A stretch of DNA of 64,000 nucleotides from Paramecium tetraurelia. Its lineage: Eukaryota; Ciliophora; Oligohymenophorea; Peniculida; Parameciidae. A model generated the notes under the pieces. That model had not been told where the DNA came from and did no database searches. It saw nothing but the letters and a program-made list of their open reading frames with translations. The position numbers and the translations under genes were made by a program. Numbering within the stretch: the first letter of the stretch is position 1; the number at the start of each line of letters is the position of its first letter. Positions 1-12,426 of the stretch are shown here, one piece after another. Location: positions 248,001-312,000 of the forward strand of contig NW_001799311.1 of the NCBI RefSeq assembly GCF_000165425.1, written 5' to 3'.

Positions 1-238
1 TTATGAATAAAGATAGTATTAGGAAATCGTGTATATTGTTGTTCTTAATTTATCTTAAAGTATCTCATTCTAAGAAGTTATAACAAGGGGTGTGTTATTT
101 TATATATGAATTTATTATTTTATTATATATATAGTTATGTAATTTTATGGTTTACTCCCAGCACCAAATCCCTTGGTTTAAGCGGCCGATCCTGAAATTA
201 AATAAAAAATGTATAAATGTAAATGAATAAGTGGATAG

Positions 239-2673
239 ATGAAAAAGAAAGATGCATATGATGAAAGAGATTCAGCCTTCAATATGTGGGATTACTTTAG
301 TGATAATAAAGTCAACTTGATCTATCAACGTTTCGATAATTACCCATGGTCTATGATCCCACTGAATAATCATCGATTTGCTGCATCCTGTTTCTTTGAT
401 TGCAAAAAATTATTGGCTTTGAATAGAGAATTAAGATTAACAGAATTTACGATTGTCTTAAACAAAAATTTATATCCTTCTACAATGAAATAAAAAGAAT
501 AAAAATAACTCGCGCTTGAATAAGACAACAAGAAATATAATGGACTGAAATTCGATTCCAATTTTGAAAGCGGAAACCTATTTACATCTTATAGAGTTGG
601 GCCTAATGAATATGATTTGATGATGTAAAATGACACTAATTCGAAAGGAAATACCTAATGGTTTTACTTTTCGGTTGAAAACACCTTGAAAAACAGTGTA
701 GTTACTTTTAATATCATAAACTTTGTAACATATATATTTTTATCAAGCCTTGTAGATAAAATGTGATTCATTATTTAATATGGGATAAAGGCCAGTTGTT
801 TTTTCTAACAAATGCAATAGATAAAAAGGAACCGGATGGATTAAAGCAGGACATAATATAATTTATTTTCGAAATAAATTTAAGCGAGAAAATAGCACTC
901 TTAAAACTTATTATACACTTTCTTTTAGTTATAAATTTGAATATTCCAATGATAAAGTTTTTTTTGCATAATGTTACCCTTATACTTACTCATAATTAAA
1001 TAATTTTATAGAAAGATCGATTCGACCAAATAAAGTAAAAATAACAATATCCTTAGTTTGCCGAAGTAAAAGAATTATGTAAGACAATCTCAAAATTATC
1101 TTGCCCCTTAATTATTATTGGTAATGGTAAAAAAGCCATATTATTGATGGCAAGATAGCATCCAGGAGAAACTCCAGGCTCATTTACAATAGAAGGAGCG
1201 ATTGAATTTTTAATCAGCAGTTGCATGGAAGCAGAAGTTTTAAGAAGTCACTTCACATTTTATATAATTCCTATGATAAATCCAGACGGGGTTATTTTTG
1301 GAAACTATCGTTGCAATCTTTACGGGGCTGATCTCAATAGGATTTGGATTTGCCCTCATAAAGAATTGCACGATTCCGTTTGGCACGTAAGAGAATTAAT
1401 TAGATAAATAAATTAAATAACTGAATTGAATTTAATAATTGACTTTCATGGACATTCAAAAAAGTAAATTTTTTCTTGGCATTTTAGATTCAATAGTTTT
1501 TATTATGCTAATAGTTTATGTGATGAATAAAAATTGCTACCATTGATAAGTTGTAATCTGTCTAAAATGATGAATTTACGAGATTGCTCTTTCAGTGTAC
1601 ATGAAAGTAAAAAGAAGACTGCTAGAGTAGCATTACAATCAGAAGTCAAAAATGGTTTTACCTACACATTAGAAATCTCATTTCATGCTTTTCGATAATA
1701 AGCATTCTAAGATTTTACTGAAAGCTCTTATAAGTAATTGGGTGAAGATGTTTCATTATCAATATTTAAGTTATTTGAATCTTAAATGGTAAAATCCAGT
1801 AAATTACCAAGAACCTTAACTTTATAATAGAATGATGAATTAGATAAATTAATAAAAGAATGTGATCTAAGCTAACTTTAGATAGGCGAAGATGATTCAG
1901 GTAGTGATTCAAATCCTGAAGAGGATGCACTTTAAGAATAAGAACTTCAATCATTTTTTAATTCTTAGAAACAAAATAAAATAATAATATAGACTAAAAA
2001 AAAGCTTAATAGAATTGAAAAGGCGTCATAAACTGATATACAGCATTATTAAAATCTTATGTTGGATGAAAAAGTATTATAAAAGATTGAAGAATAAGTT
2101 AAATCTATTAGAAAACCCAACACAGAAACACTTGGATTCTAAAGTATTCAAGAAATTGTTTCTAATTATCAAGATGTTCCATTATAAGAAGGTTTTACAA
2201 ACTCATTTTAGCAAACTGACATCTCCTTATAGCAAATTTTAGGCAAGATGCAAGTTTATCATGTTAGAGTTTCTAATAAGTAAAGATAGAATATATTTAG
2301 AAATTCCATGTTTTAAAATTAAATTGCTACTCAATCTAGCAAACCAGTTGTGATAGTTCTCAAAAATCCATATTCTAAACAATAAATGTCATAACAATAA
2401 TAGTTAATGCCACAACACTAAGATGCTTCTATCAAAAATAGAAGGAGAATCACTTCTATAACAGGAAGATCTTCGATAGAATATAAAAGACTATCCCATG
2501 ATAGAAAATTCAGCATCCAACAATATAATCAAGACAGGAATCATGCTCTAAGCTTCACTTAATAACAAGTTACACCTTAAAATTTGTTAACCTAGGACGC
2601 TACTTTTGAGAAAATTGCAAATATTAGTAAACTGAAATTTTATGATAAATAAATGCTTAAAAATTTGTTTTGA
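239..2673 (+). CDS. Cytosolic carboxypeptidase (CCP/Nna1/AGBL, M14 family)
   Basis: About 785 aa after removing three introns (725-755, 1035-1056, 1464-1487), read with TAA/TAG as Gln and ending at TGA. The N-domain shows the CCP signature FESGNL..RVGPNEYDL, then NTQWFYF. The catalytic domain has YPYTYSQL, the zinc motif HPGE, PDGVIFGNYR, DLNRIW, IDFHGHSKK (third zinc ligand) and TYTLEISF, which carries the catalytic Glu. Known family role: removal of Glu residues from tubulin tails and other acidic C-termini, in cytosol, cilia and basal bodies. The catalytic set looks complete. The C-terminal third is a Gln/Ser-rich low-complexity tail. The start is the first ATG after an in-frame TGA at 224-226. 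A standard-code reading sees only short fragments. Confidence 0.93.
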
Positions 2674-4624
2674 TTTTGAAATAATATTTTCGATTGTAGA
2701 TATTATTTTATTATACTTATAATGTGTCCCTATCGATTAAATTGGATAAGAATTATTTTCAACATATTTAATTTTGACTTTATTTAGCAACCAACGACTA
2801 AGAATCTTAAAACCAATTTTGCTTTAAGTAGTTTTATGCAAAAATTAGTAGATATGATTAGCAAAATCAATTACAATTTCTATTCAAATAAATTAATCAT
2901 AATATTAATTAAAATATTAGAACAATACATATAAAGCAAAAATTTTATATTTTCAGAAATCTATAACTTTCAATAATAATGATAATTTAATTTTTATTAT
3001 ATAAGCTTTCGAAAAAATTTATATTTGTATTAGTTATATTTTATTAGTGTTATTAAAATTTATATCTTGTGAAATGTTTGTTATCAAACAATACTTTCTG
3101 CATAGAAGAAGGTGTTTCATCAATCTAATGAATTTAGAAAGATAATTTTTGAGTTTAAATAAAGTCCTTGCAGACAGTTAAATTGTAAGCATATTCTGAA
3201 ATGTAATTTCATATTATATGGACTATTGGAAAATTTTTACAAAAACATCTATATACATAATAAAAAGGTATGGAGATATTGATGATCATTAAGCAAGTCA
3301 TTTTTATGGTAAATCCTTACTCTTGGGTTATAATAAAAAATTCTACAAAGAGGGCTGATAAAAATATAATTTCCTCATCCTTTAGTATTAACTTTTCTTT
3401 ATATTCTATATAACTAATCCCTATCAATCAATCAATGACGATTATTTATTTTCTTTCTTGACCTTCTGCATTTTTAATTATAGTATTTACTTAAGTTTGA
3501 TAAATCTTTACAAAACCACTCTTTTAAATTTTCATTCGTGAGGAGCCTTCTCNNNNNNNNNNNNNNNNNNNNNNNNNNNNNNNNNNNNNNNNNNNNNTGG
3601 AAATTGATAATTGTTTTTAAAAACAAAATTGAATAAAATGTAACAGTGGATTTACAGAAATTTTATATAAAATTCCTGTATATACTTTATTAAAGGAATT
3701 TATCTTGTACGCCAATTTTCTTATTAAGTATGAATAAAATATAGCATTTCCATAAGTTTAGAATGAGACTATCATTTTTGTTATTTATGTTGAAATCGAT
3801 TTCACTTTTTTTTGTAAAATTATTCATAATACAACAGAATATTTAAGAAACTATAACTCAAATATAAAGGATAATTAATATATAATATATCTCGATGTAT
3901 TTCTGGATTTATTCATATTCAAACCTTTTGTTATTTATAAACTTAATCATAACCTCTTGAAATTCATAATGTTTTAAATATGTAATTGTACGAATTCAAA
4001 TAGTCAAAACTAATTCAATTATTGATTTTTTTCAATATTTATTCGATTTAATTGAAATTTAGGAAAATATTTATTATATCCATAAGATTTTCTACAATAT
4101 TTTATAATTACTTAACTACTTACTCTATTTGATTATATTCAAATTTATTTAGTTTTTTTTGTACATTTAAATCCATTACAGATTTTTTAGCCTTAGTTTA
4201 GCCATAATTGATTTTAGTATGATAGCAATTAATTGATTATATATGAAGATTTTGTATTTAAGCATGTTGCAAGAAATGAATATTAAGATCCACAATATTC
4301 AGTTTATCTTTAATTTAGTGCATAAATTTTGCTTTCAAAAATGCTGAAGATATTTTAGAACTATTAATAAACATAATTATACCCAATATATTTTCGAGAA
4401 TGAATCTGAATTGAAAAATCAATATGAGCAATAAAGGGTAAAAATAAAGGAGAAACAAAAATACAATAAATTCTTTTAAAATCTATAGCTTTGATTTACC
4501 TTATGCTTCAATTAAAAGAGGTCGGCTATATATTTAATCCTATTCTTAACGATAAAGCTAATGATTTCATTAGATTATTATATTTTAATTACAAATTTAA
4601 TCATTATTAACATTATTATTATTG
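2674..4624. other. Intergenic region with assembly gap
   Basis: No supported gene. Very AT-rich sequence with 45 unknown bases at 3553-3597. This spacer is long compared with the tens to few hundreds of bases between genes elsewhere in the window. Confidence 0.6.
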
Positions 4625-5271
4625 ATGAGTTAACAATAACCCTTGAATGAATTACATAAATAATAGGATAAAGCGATAAATGAAGTAAATTTTGAAGAAG
4701 CTAATGACAAATCTGATTATAATCCAATTGGTATTGATCTTCCAAATGAAAATGGCAACAAAAAGACCTCCACAATAGTAACGACTACAGAGAGAGAAGT
4801 TATAGCAGAGAATTAATAGCAGGGTAGTAAATATAAATCAATTTAGATAAAACAGATGATGAAAATTTAATTTTGGAGGGATAAGCTTCGTATTTTTAAA
4901 GTTCATCTTCCTTATCACATGATTAATTGTAATAATTGGAGATTATAATCTAATCTCGAGATAAAGAGGAATCTTTAAAAGAAAAATTGCTTTTAGTTTA
5001 GAAAGTATTTTTAATATATTACAAACTAAATTAGGTGGAAACATAAGCTGAAGTTTTAAATAGACTAAGAAATTTTGGACAATAAGTAGAAGATATGGGC
5101 ATAGAAAATTTAAAAACAAAATAGAGTTATGAAAGGAATATCGAACTTAAAGATTCTATAAAATAAAAGATCCTCTAAAAAATACATAAGGGTGAACTCT
5201 AAATGGAAAACGACAGTTTCGACCCTGAAACAATGAATGAAACTCATTAAACAATATTCATATGGAAATGA
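4625..5271 (+). CDS. Hypothetical coiled-coil protein
   Basis: About 207 aa if the 23-nt intron at 4824-4846 is removed. A further candidate intron of 30 nt (around 5009-5038) is in frame and cannot be decided. The start MSQQQPLNEL is followed by an acidic and polar region, then a Lys/Glu/Gln-rich helical region (VLNRLRNFGQQVEDMG) with heptad-like spacing, vaguely like a SNARE or tether helix but without a C-terminal membrane anchor. I do not recognise a family. The intron restores one long frame, which is the main support for the gene. Confidence 0.6.
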
Positions 5272-6276
5272 ATAAGAAGAATAAAACATTATAAGTGCAT
5301 AATATTAAAAAAAATACTATATGAATTTTCTAATATAAGAAAATTTGCAGCGAAAGAAATATCATGGTTTGTTTCAATTAAAATGTTAATTTGGTAAATA
5401 CAATTAATTGTAACAGGAGAAATGTCTAAATTATTTTTTGTAAGTATTTTAAAATGAAAAATATGATTTCTGCAAACTCTAATTCTCTAAGAATTAAGAT
5501 TATTGAACTCCTTAAGTTTTATAGTTTTGAATATCTGTTAAAATATATACAGACAGTATCTATGCAATTGAGATGTTATTGGATCGAATTATTCTCTATT
5601 TTTCAAATTCTTTTCAAATTTTATCAATTAATTGTATTTTCAACTATTTATCTCTGAATAATCCCAAAAGTAATAAATAAATAAATTAAAATCATATATT
5701 CCCTGTAAATTTCTTAAGAGTAGTAAAATTAGGTGTTATTAATATTACAGTCAAGCTTTATATATTAAACATTTTAAGTTGAACTTTTTTTACTCTGATA
5801 ATTTTTGAGAATTTACCAAATCTTCTTTTAAACTACTTCTTCACATTCGAAATTGTTTAATTCATAATCCAAATTTATTTATTGTTTATAATAATAAATA
5901 TATTCTCTTTTATTTTTTTTTTATTGTTATTTCTCTCAAAATTTTTTCTAATATCTATTCTATTTCTAGATTTTCAATTCCTTTATTTTCTTCTTTTTTA
6001 TATTCTTAATATGCCATATGCATTTGACTATGTTCAATAATTTTGAGTTAATATCATTGATAACTATAGATTTCATGTGTTTAGTTGATTATAGGGATTA
6101 GTTTTCTTTCTTAATGGAATAATAGTATGCTATGAAATTATTTTTTAAAGAATGAATGTAGAACTTTTTATAAAAAATATCATTATCATGAGATTTTTCT
6201 TGTAATTGTGGTGATTGACATATATGCTTTAAAGGGTTGTTTATAATTTATAACTTTTAAAACTATCACATTTTCA
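5272..6276. other. AT-rich stretch without a supported gene
   Basis: Open frames here (for example near 5454-5657) have no recognisable domain and biased Ile/Leu/Phe composition expected from AT-rich DNA. It begins the gene-poor island. Confidence 0.4.
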
Positions 6277-6640
6277 TCATATTTTTTATCGAAAGTCTAA
6301 CAAAATAAATTGATTAACATAATCAAATAATGCTGGAAATTGAATATAATCATTCAGGAAATACTTCTTCTCGCAAATTGAAATTCTAAGAGAAGGCTTG
6401 CTTCTTTCATCCTAGTCCTCCTACTTTTGGATATGAGGAAGAATTTCAACTAACTATTTTGTGAGGGCTTAAAATTTTTCTTATAACTTTGTTTATTCCT
6501 TGGCGTCTTCTTCTATAACAGCCCCCGTTTCTTCAATTTGATGATTTATAGTATAGACTTTCTTTTACAACCTTTGTTCTAACAGCCAGAACCTAAACAC
6601 TTAATTTTACTTCACTTAGGAACATATTTAATGACTTGAA
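6277..6640 (-). CDS. Partial coiled-coil coding fragment
   Basis: With the ciliate code the minus strand is open and reads like a real protein: a charged coiled-coil (QIEETGAVIEEDAKEQTKLQ) followed by a more globular C-terminus ending at TGA (6277-6279). No convincing start codon or upstream exon was found, so the 5' limit is approximate. It lies in the gene-poor island next to retrotransposon relics, so it may be a truncated gene. Family not recognised. Confidence 0.4.
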
Positions 6641-6654
6641 AACTCTATTAAAAT

Positions 6655-6864
6655 GTCAGATGTAATAGACTTATGGAATTCACAATACAATTATTCAAGG
6701 TTCAAGATCCAATTCAATCTGAAAGAAAATGAAATATCTCTTTCACTTTAAGAAACATCTCAACCTATTAATATAAAATATAAAAATTTAGTATTTGAGG
6801 TTTTCGATTCTTTAAATAAGACAGATAGTAAATGTAAGAATCATATTGCATCATGTTATATCTG
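6655..6864 (+). CDS. Short hypothetical coding stretch
   Basis: From ATG at 6655 the plus strand is open in ciliate code with ordinary protein composition (MSDVIDLWNSQYNYSRF...), ending at TGA near 6862-6864. It could be joined to the next fragment by a 34-nt intron, but the joined frame then conflicts with the histone-fold-like frame. I list it as a weak candidate only. Confidence 0.25.
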
Positions 6865-6888
6865 ATATAAAATAAACATTATATCTAG

Positions 6889-7240
6889 ATGAAACACATT
6901 CTCACACCAATAAAAACACCAAAGATGTTGGCAAGTACAAGAAATAACAAATTTATAAGGTCAGTTAACTTAAAAGAAATTCTAGTGTAATTGGATGCAT
7001 CGGTTCGAATGGGTTTTAATGTCATTAAATCTGCTTGTGAAATGTATATTAAAATGTTTTTGGACAACTTTTAGAAAAATTAATTGAAGAGGCTAATAAA
7101 TTTTATTAAAACTAGAAATTTTTGATAATTCTTGATGATCGTCCCATCCATTTTCGCAAATTTTGAATTTTTAAAAGAAAATGTATACAAAAATTAACCT
7201 TATGATGAAAATACGATTTTTCAATTAATACATTGTTAAT
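6889..7240 (+). pseudogene. Histone-fold (NF-YC/DRAP1-like) fragment, frame-broken
   Basis: Starting MKHILTPIKTPK, three frames in succession give pieces that together resemble a histone-fold subunit of the NF-YC/DRAP1/POLE4 type: LKEILVQLDASVRMGF, then IKSACEMYIK, then LLEKLIEEANKF, then FANFEFLKENVY, which matches the family ending 'FDFLKD.V'. The first frame change could be a 19-nt intron (GTTTTT...TTTTAG). The second, near 7150, has no usable intron. The similarity is by eye and modest. Its place between LINE relics fits a decayed gene. Confidence 0.35.
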
Positions 7241-8239
7241 TAAAGGAAAAAAAAAATATGGTTTCATTCAAAATGTAATGGTTCATATCCAAAATGAAAT
7301 AAAATTAATTTAGTTAGGTGAGGAATACTAAGGATGATTTAATATAATTCAAATAAAAAACTAATTAATATATAATAATGTAAACCAGGACTGTATAAAA
7401 ATATTCCTAGATATCAAAATAATACACTTAAATAATGTAATTTATGAAATAGATCAATAAAGGCTAGTCAATTTGTTTAAGCTATAATTCAACGATATAT
7501 ATCAATCGTCAATAGGTCAAATATTTACTAAATCAATTATTAGGTATCCTCTTTTTGGCTACATTTTATTGAATTCAAAAAGGCTTACTGTTGGTTGTAT
7601 CAATTTTAGAAAATTAATTATATTGATTAACTTTAACAAATTTTATTAATCCAATTTAAGTAAGTTTTGTCCATAATTACAAGTTAATATCCAAATTAGG
7701 CAGTTACTCATATTGGTAGTTGTGAGCTTATTATCAATTAATTTTGAGATTTCCTAAGATTTTTATTGATTTATGTTCAATTGACTATGATCCCAAACGT
7801 TTTTCTATATTTCTAAACATAATGAGATTTCTCCAATATTTATTTATGACATGATTCGAAATTTTCAGCAAATTGGCACATAGAATTAACTGAGTAAACA
7901 GCAGCATTATTAATAATGAACTGGTATACTATTTTACTTTTTAACTTTTTTGTTAGTTTAATATAACAGCAAATTATAGTATGACACTTTCCTAAATTAA
8001 TTAGTATTCTGAATTCCAGAGTTTAAGAGAAAGATATCAGTTTTTGATTATCTCATTATGTTGTTGTAACTTCTGCAGAAAGTCATTTAACTTTATGGAA
8101 TAACATCCTAGAGGACGCATATTTTCACTTTGCTATTATTAACATCTCCAACAACTAATATAAGTGCTTTAGTTTTCAGAATTTTTAAGGAGATTATAAA
8201 CTTTTCTATTGTTATTTATCATTATCTGAATCCTGTAGA

Positions 8240-8570
8240 TCATGCTGAATATAAGTTGAGGATGAATAATTCTGTAGTCAAATTTAAAAATTTGATTAAA
8301 ATAAATTCTATGTCATCTAAATCAATTAAATATGAAATATCTCTACTTTTAAATTGCTTGTGAATTCCGATGCAAATTCCACCACCATGACCATGAGTGA
8401 CTTGTAATTTATTTATAAAATGATAGTTATCTGGTTTCTTACAAACTTATTATGTCGGGATTTTATTCCTTAATAATTTACATAGTAGTTGGTTTTAGAG
8501 AGGATATATTCCAACTTAAAATATTAATGGTTTAAGTAAATTGAGAATTTAAATAACCAGGGTGCAGCTT
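8240..8570 (-). mobile_element. LINE relic B: N-terminal endonuclease region
   Basis: On the minus strand the conceptual translation gives the start of an APE-type endonuclease of non-LTR retrotransposons: WNISSLKPTTMQIIKEQNPD then IISL (family pattern 'WNI..L......PDI..LQET'), and after a frameshift THGHGGGICIGIHKQF (pattern 'GGG.AI..'). The catalytic remainder and reverse transcriptase are not found downstream, so the copy is truncated. Frameshifts show it is dead. Confidence 0.65.
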
Positions 8571-9649
8571 CTCCTGGATTATTTATTTAAGTTGACGATA
8601 TTATTTCCACTTTAGTCATAATTTTGTTCTTCCTATGAATAAAGTGGACATAATGTACGGCATCATTCATAATTATTATTTGGTTTTAAGTTTTTTCTAA
8701 TTAATATTTATTAGGTGTTTTCCAAAAATATTTGTAGTGAATGTGTGAGAGCTATTCGATGATAATTATATGTATTTCCTGACCCATATTATTCAGAAAT
8801 ATTTCCCTAATTCCCTCTTTCCTATCTTATTAAGATCGAAATTAAAGAGCCTTCTGATTTTCCTTAAATTTATTTGGGGTTTCTTTAATTAGTTTTTAAA
8901 TGTTTATTTTACTTACTAAAGTCTAAAATGGGTTTTCGGAAAATAGTTTATCTTCCTTTACTTACATTTCTTTAGTTTTTTTTCTTTCTCATCTCTTATT
9001 AATTTTAAATGTAGTAAATTCCGATAATATTATCTACTTGGTTTTCCCATTAAATATAAGAAATATGATGTGATATTTTCACTTATAGTATCTAAAATCT
9101 GCTTTGACAACTTTCCCTTTCTCCAATTTCAGAGTTAGTTTACTATCCTCCTCAGGGTCTTCTACAATTAAAGATCTATGAATAGATTCTTTCAATTAGT
9201 AGGGAGTAATTTTTAGGAATTATCATAAATACCTGATTTCTCCTCGAAAATTGGCATTCTTATAGGGGGATCATTAATCGCTTACTAAACTAATCTCTAT
9301 TGCATTTCTTTAAACTCTGAAATTCTTTTAAGCAAAATTTCAAATTGTTAATACAATACATTTATTAAAGAAACTGTATGATGGATTGTGTTTAATAACA
9401 CTGTTTTGATAATGTCATCTGTTATTTATTATTCTATCTGATTGGATTAGATTAAAGCCCGTACAAAGAGTTGTATTTGTTTGGATTCATGAATTTATCG
9501 CTCTGAACTCATTATAAGTACAATTAAATTATAATATAATATAATATAATTTAATCGTTATTATTAACCCAAATTTGTAGGATGAGAATGATAAAATTTC
9601 AATTTCTATAATTTTTTCTTAACATATTGGTTTATATTCTAAGATTTTT

Positions 9650-11980
9650 CTTATTTAAAGAACTTTATTCTGTTTCGGGTCTTGAATTATTATTTCTACT
9701 TTGTAAATAATTCTAACATTAAGCTATCCTTGTAATGGAAAGATGATTAGTTAAAGGTGTTTGAAAGCACATCTTATATCATGTTTGGGGGATTTAGATC
9801 AAGCAAACTTGAATAAAAGTTTAATATTAATAATTATTTCTAATTCTGGTTGCTTGATATATATAGCCATCTAAGGTAAGCCTTCCCATTGTTAATCTAT
9901 TCCTCTGTCTTTTTCTTTTTTAATGTTACAATCAAATCATCTTTTATCGAAGATTAATATGTAGTTAAAGAGCATCTAACGAAAATATCAGGAGTATTTG
10001 GTGGGAATCTAAATTTATTTGAATGATTTCTTCCTAAGTTTTACTTTTTTATTTGACAGTGATTTATTTTCAAATGAATATGCGGCAGCCTTATATAAGA
10101 AGTGCGGTTCAATACCAACCTTTAGGTGAATTCAATAGCATTTGAGAGGGAACCAAGTTTATAGTTTAGAAAATTAATTTTTGTTGTTAAATTATTACAT
10201 GTGGTAAAGTCGATCCATTGTAGTCGATATCTATTCCCAGATACTTATATTTATACACAACAGGAGACTCACTAATTGATTCCTATTTCATTTTTCGTTT
10301 TTGCCATAATGGCACACTTTTTATAATTGATTCGTAGATTCCATTAATAAGATAAATTGTTTAATTAAGAAAGCAAGAAACCAAAATTTCTCTACACAAT
10401 CAATAGCACAAGATAGTCATCATATTCTGAGAACTGGAATGAGTTGCCAGTTGTTTGGAGTAAATCTTTTAAGAATTCCTCTCAGTAGACGTTAAATAAT
10501 GCTGATTATATTAGAGATCCTTAATGAACACCATTTATAAAAATATCTCGTTCTATAAATTACAAGCATCTACATCAACAATTCGGTTGTGAATAGCTTC
10601 CAAAATATCAACTCCTTATACAACCAATATTTTACTATATTTTAATATCTTATACAATCTAAATATTGTATGAGCTTGTAAAATCAATAAATACTAAACA
10701 TTTATTTCTTTTACTATTGTTTATTTTATCCAATTTAACATCAGAAACATTTACATGAATTCAAACCTGTTTAGGTTTAAGGATTATATATCTTAAATAG
10801 CCTTTGATAAAAGTGGAGTTCCATGAATGTTAATAAAGGACTCATTATTCTAACTAGAGGTCATAATTATTCCTTTAGAGCTATTTCATGATAAGATTTG
10901 TTCAATGGGCAAAATCTTACCTATCCAAGTTTCTTATTGATTGTAGATGAGTTTTCGTTCAAAATATCGTTATTTGGTATTCTCATTGGAAAATGTAATG
11001 AATTGATGTTATAACATCGAATGAAATAGCTTTATCAGAGGCCATTTTATTTTGCATTTTTTCTATTTCCTTTTGAATTAATTCATATAGTCACGGAATC
11101 GTTTTCACAATAATGCTCAATGTTTCATAATTTATCTAATATTTCAATGCAATTTATGAATGTTTTTTTCCTGAAATTTATTATCTATCTTCATTAATGA
11201 AGCAGGATTAGAGAGGCTTTTAAATATTAATGAATTCATTCTCATCATTCTTCAAACATATTTTTAGTTTATCAAAGTAATTATCAAATTTCTAATTTTT
11301 TACTTAGGATTTTTTTACAAACCGTTTCTTTGTATTTGTCATAAAATTATTCAAATATCTTTCTATTTTTATTCTACATAATGAGTTGACAGTATTATTG
11401 ATCTCTTTTTCGATATTATCCCTTCAATCACATTGAGGATTGGTTTCAAATTCAAATCCTAATATACAGTGATCAAATGAATCTACCCTTGTGTGAAGCA
11501 GAATTATTAACTTCCATTAATATCAAGATATGATCAGTTACAGATACTAATGTGAGATGTAGTTATTTTCTGTTAAAAGTTATATTATCCTTTACAAATT
11601 GATCATGACTCCAGCTCCGAGATCTTCATAATTAAAATCTTCGCAGACGATAAGTTGTTATCTATTAGAAAACTAATTCACTATTTCTATTATATTTCCC
11701 AAAAATTTATTTTACATTTTTTTATTCACTTTAGTTGCAAAAGAAACATTAACCATATTTAAAATTGGATTAATTAATTGTCCAACTAAGCCATAGAAGT
11801 TGTGCTGTTTTTTATTTGATTATTTTCAAAAGTGCATTATTTCAGTTATCCAATATTCCTACCAATCAATTCAATTTTCTAATTTTTCTCCAATACTCTT
11901 TGATGGTGTTTTTCCATCATTTTTGATTTTTTTATGGCTTCTTTAGTATTTTGATGATGCGTAAGCCAAGAAACACATTT
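9650..11980 (-). mobile_element. LINE relic A: endonuclease plus reverse transcriptase
   Basis: A degenerate non-LTR retrotransposon read 5' to 3' on the minus strand. Endonuclease part about 11,960-11,430: FYGLVGQLINP, CEDFNYEDLGAG (family 'GDFN') and VDSFDHCIL (family 'SDH'). Reverse transcriptase part about 11,060-10,200: SDKAISFDVI, PQTQTGLN, LVFIDFTSSYN (motif A), NGVHQGSLIQSALFNVY (motif B), YDDYLVLL (motif C, where 'YADD' is normal) and YKYLGIDID (thumb boundary). Thumb-like sequence continues to about 9.7-10.0 kb. Several in-frame TGA codons and frameshifts interrupt it. Gln is written TAA/TAG throughout, so the element was adapted to the ciliate code. Confidence 0.8.
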
Positions 11981-12426
11981 TTTTTAAACAGATATTATAA
12001 AATTAAAGTATGTTAATTAAATAAAAAAAATAAAGATAAATTTGTATAGATAATTTATAACTTGAGTTGAGAAATTAAAATAAATTTCTTTAAAAAATCT
12101 CTTTTATTTTTTATTTATGAATTGCTACATAACGAATAGTATAAAATGTATTGATCTATTTTAATTAATAAGAAAATAAATTGTAAGAATTCTTGAGAAT
12201 GATTTTTATATGAATTAGTAAATTGGCTTATTAGAAGTACTCTTATTATAATAATAACATGTAAATTAATCAATAAATATCAAATATTAAATGATCATTT
12301 CAATTGAAAATTTTATTAATAGGTGGCAATTTTAGTATGTCATTTTTGCCTCTATTTCTAATATCATACACACTAATTTTCCATTTAAAATCAAAGGAAA
12401 AGTAATCAAAATTTTACATAAATTAA

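Larger units (their letters stand above)
7300..12426. other. Gene-poor island containing retrotransposon relics
   Basis: About 5 kb without an intact gene, in contrast with the dense packing after 12.4 kb. Apart from LINE relics A and B the sequence gives no sustained reading frame on either strand. A short (ATAAT)n-like tract lies at about 9530-9553. Confidence 0.6.

Noticed and set aside
5454..5657. 67-codon plus-strand ORF
   Set aside because: No domain, no intron context, composition typical of AT-rich non-coding DNA.
9530..9553. Short ATAAT-type repeat tract as a possible regulatory or telomere-like repeat
   Set aside because: Too short and too simple in such AT-rich DNA; it does not match ciliate telomere repeats (CCCCAA or CCC[CA]AA).
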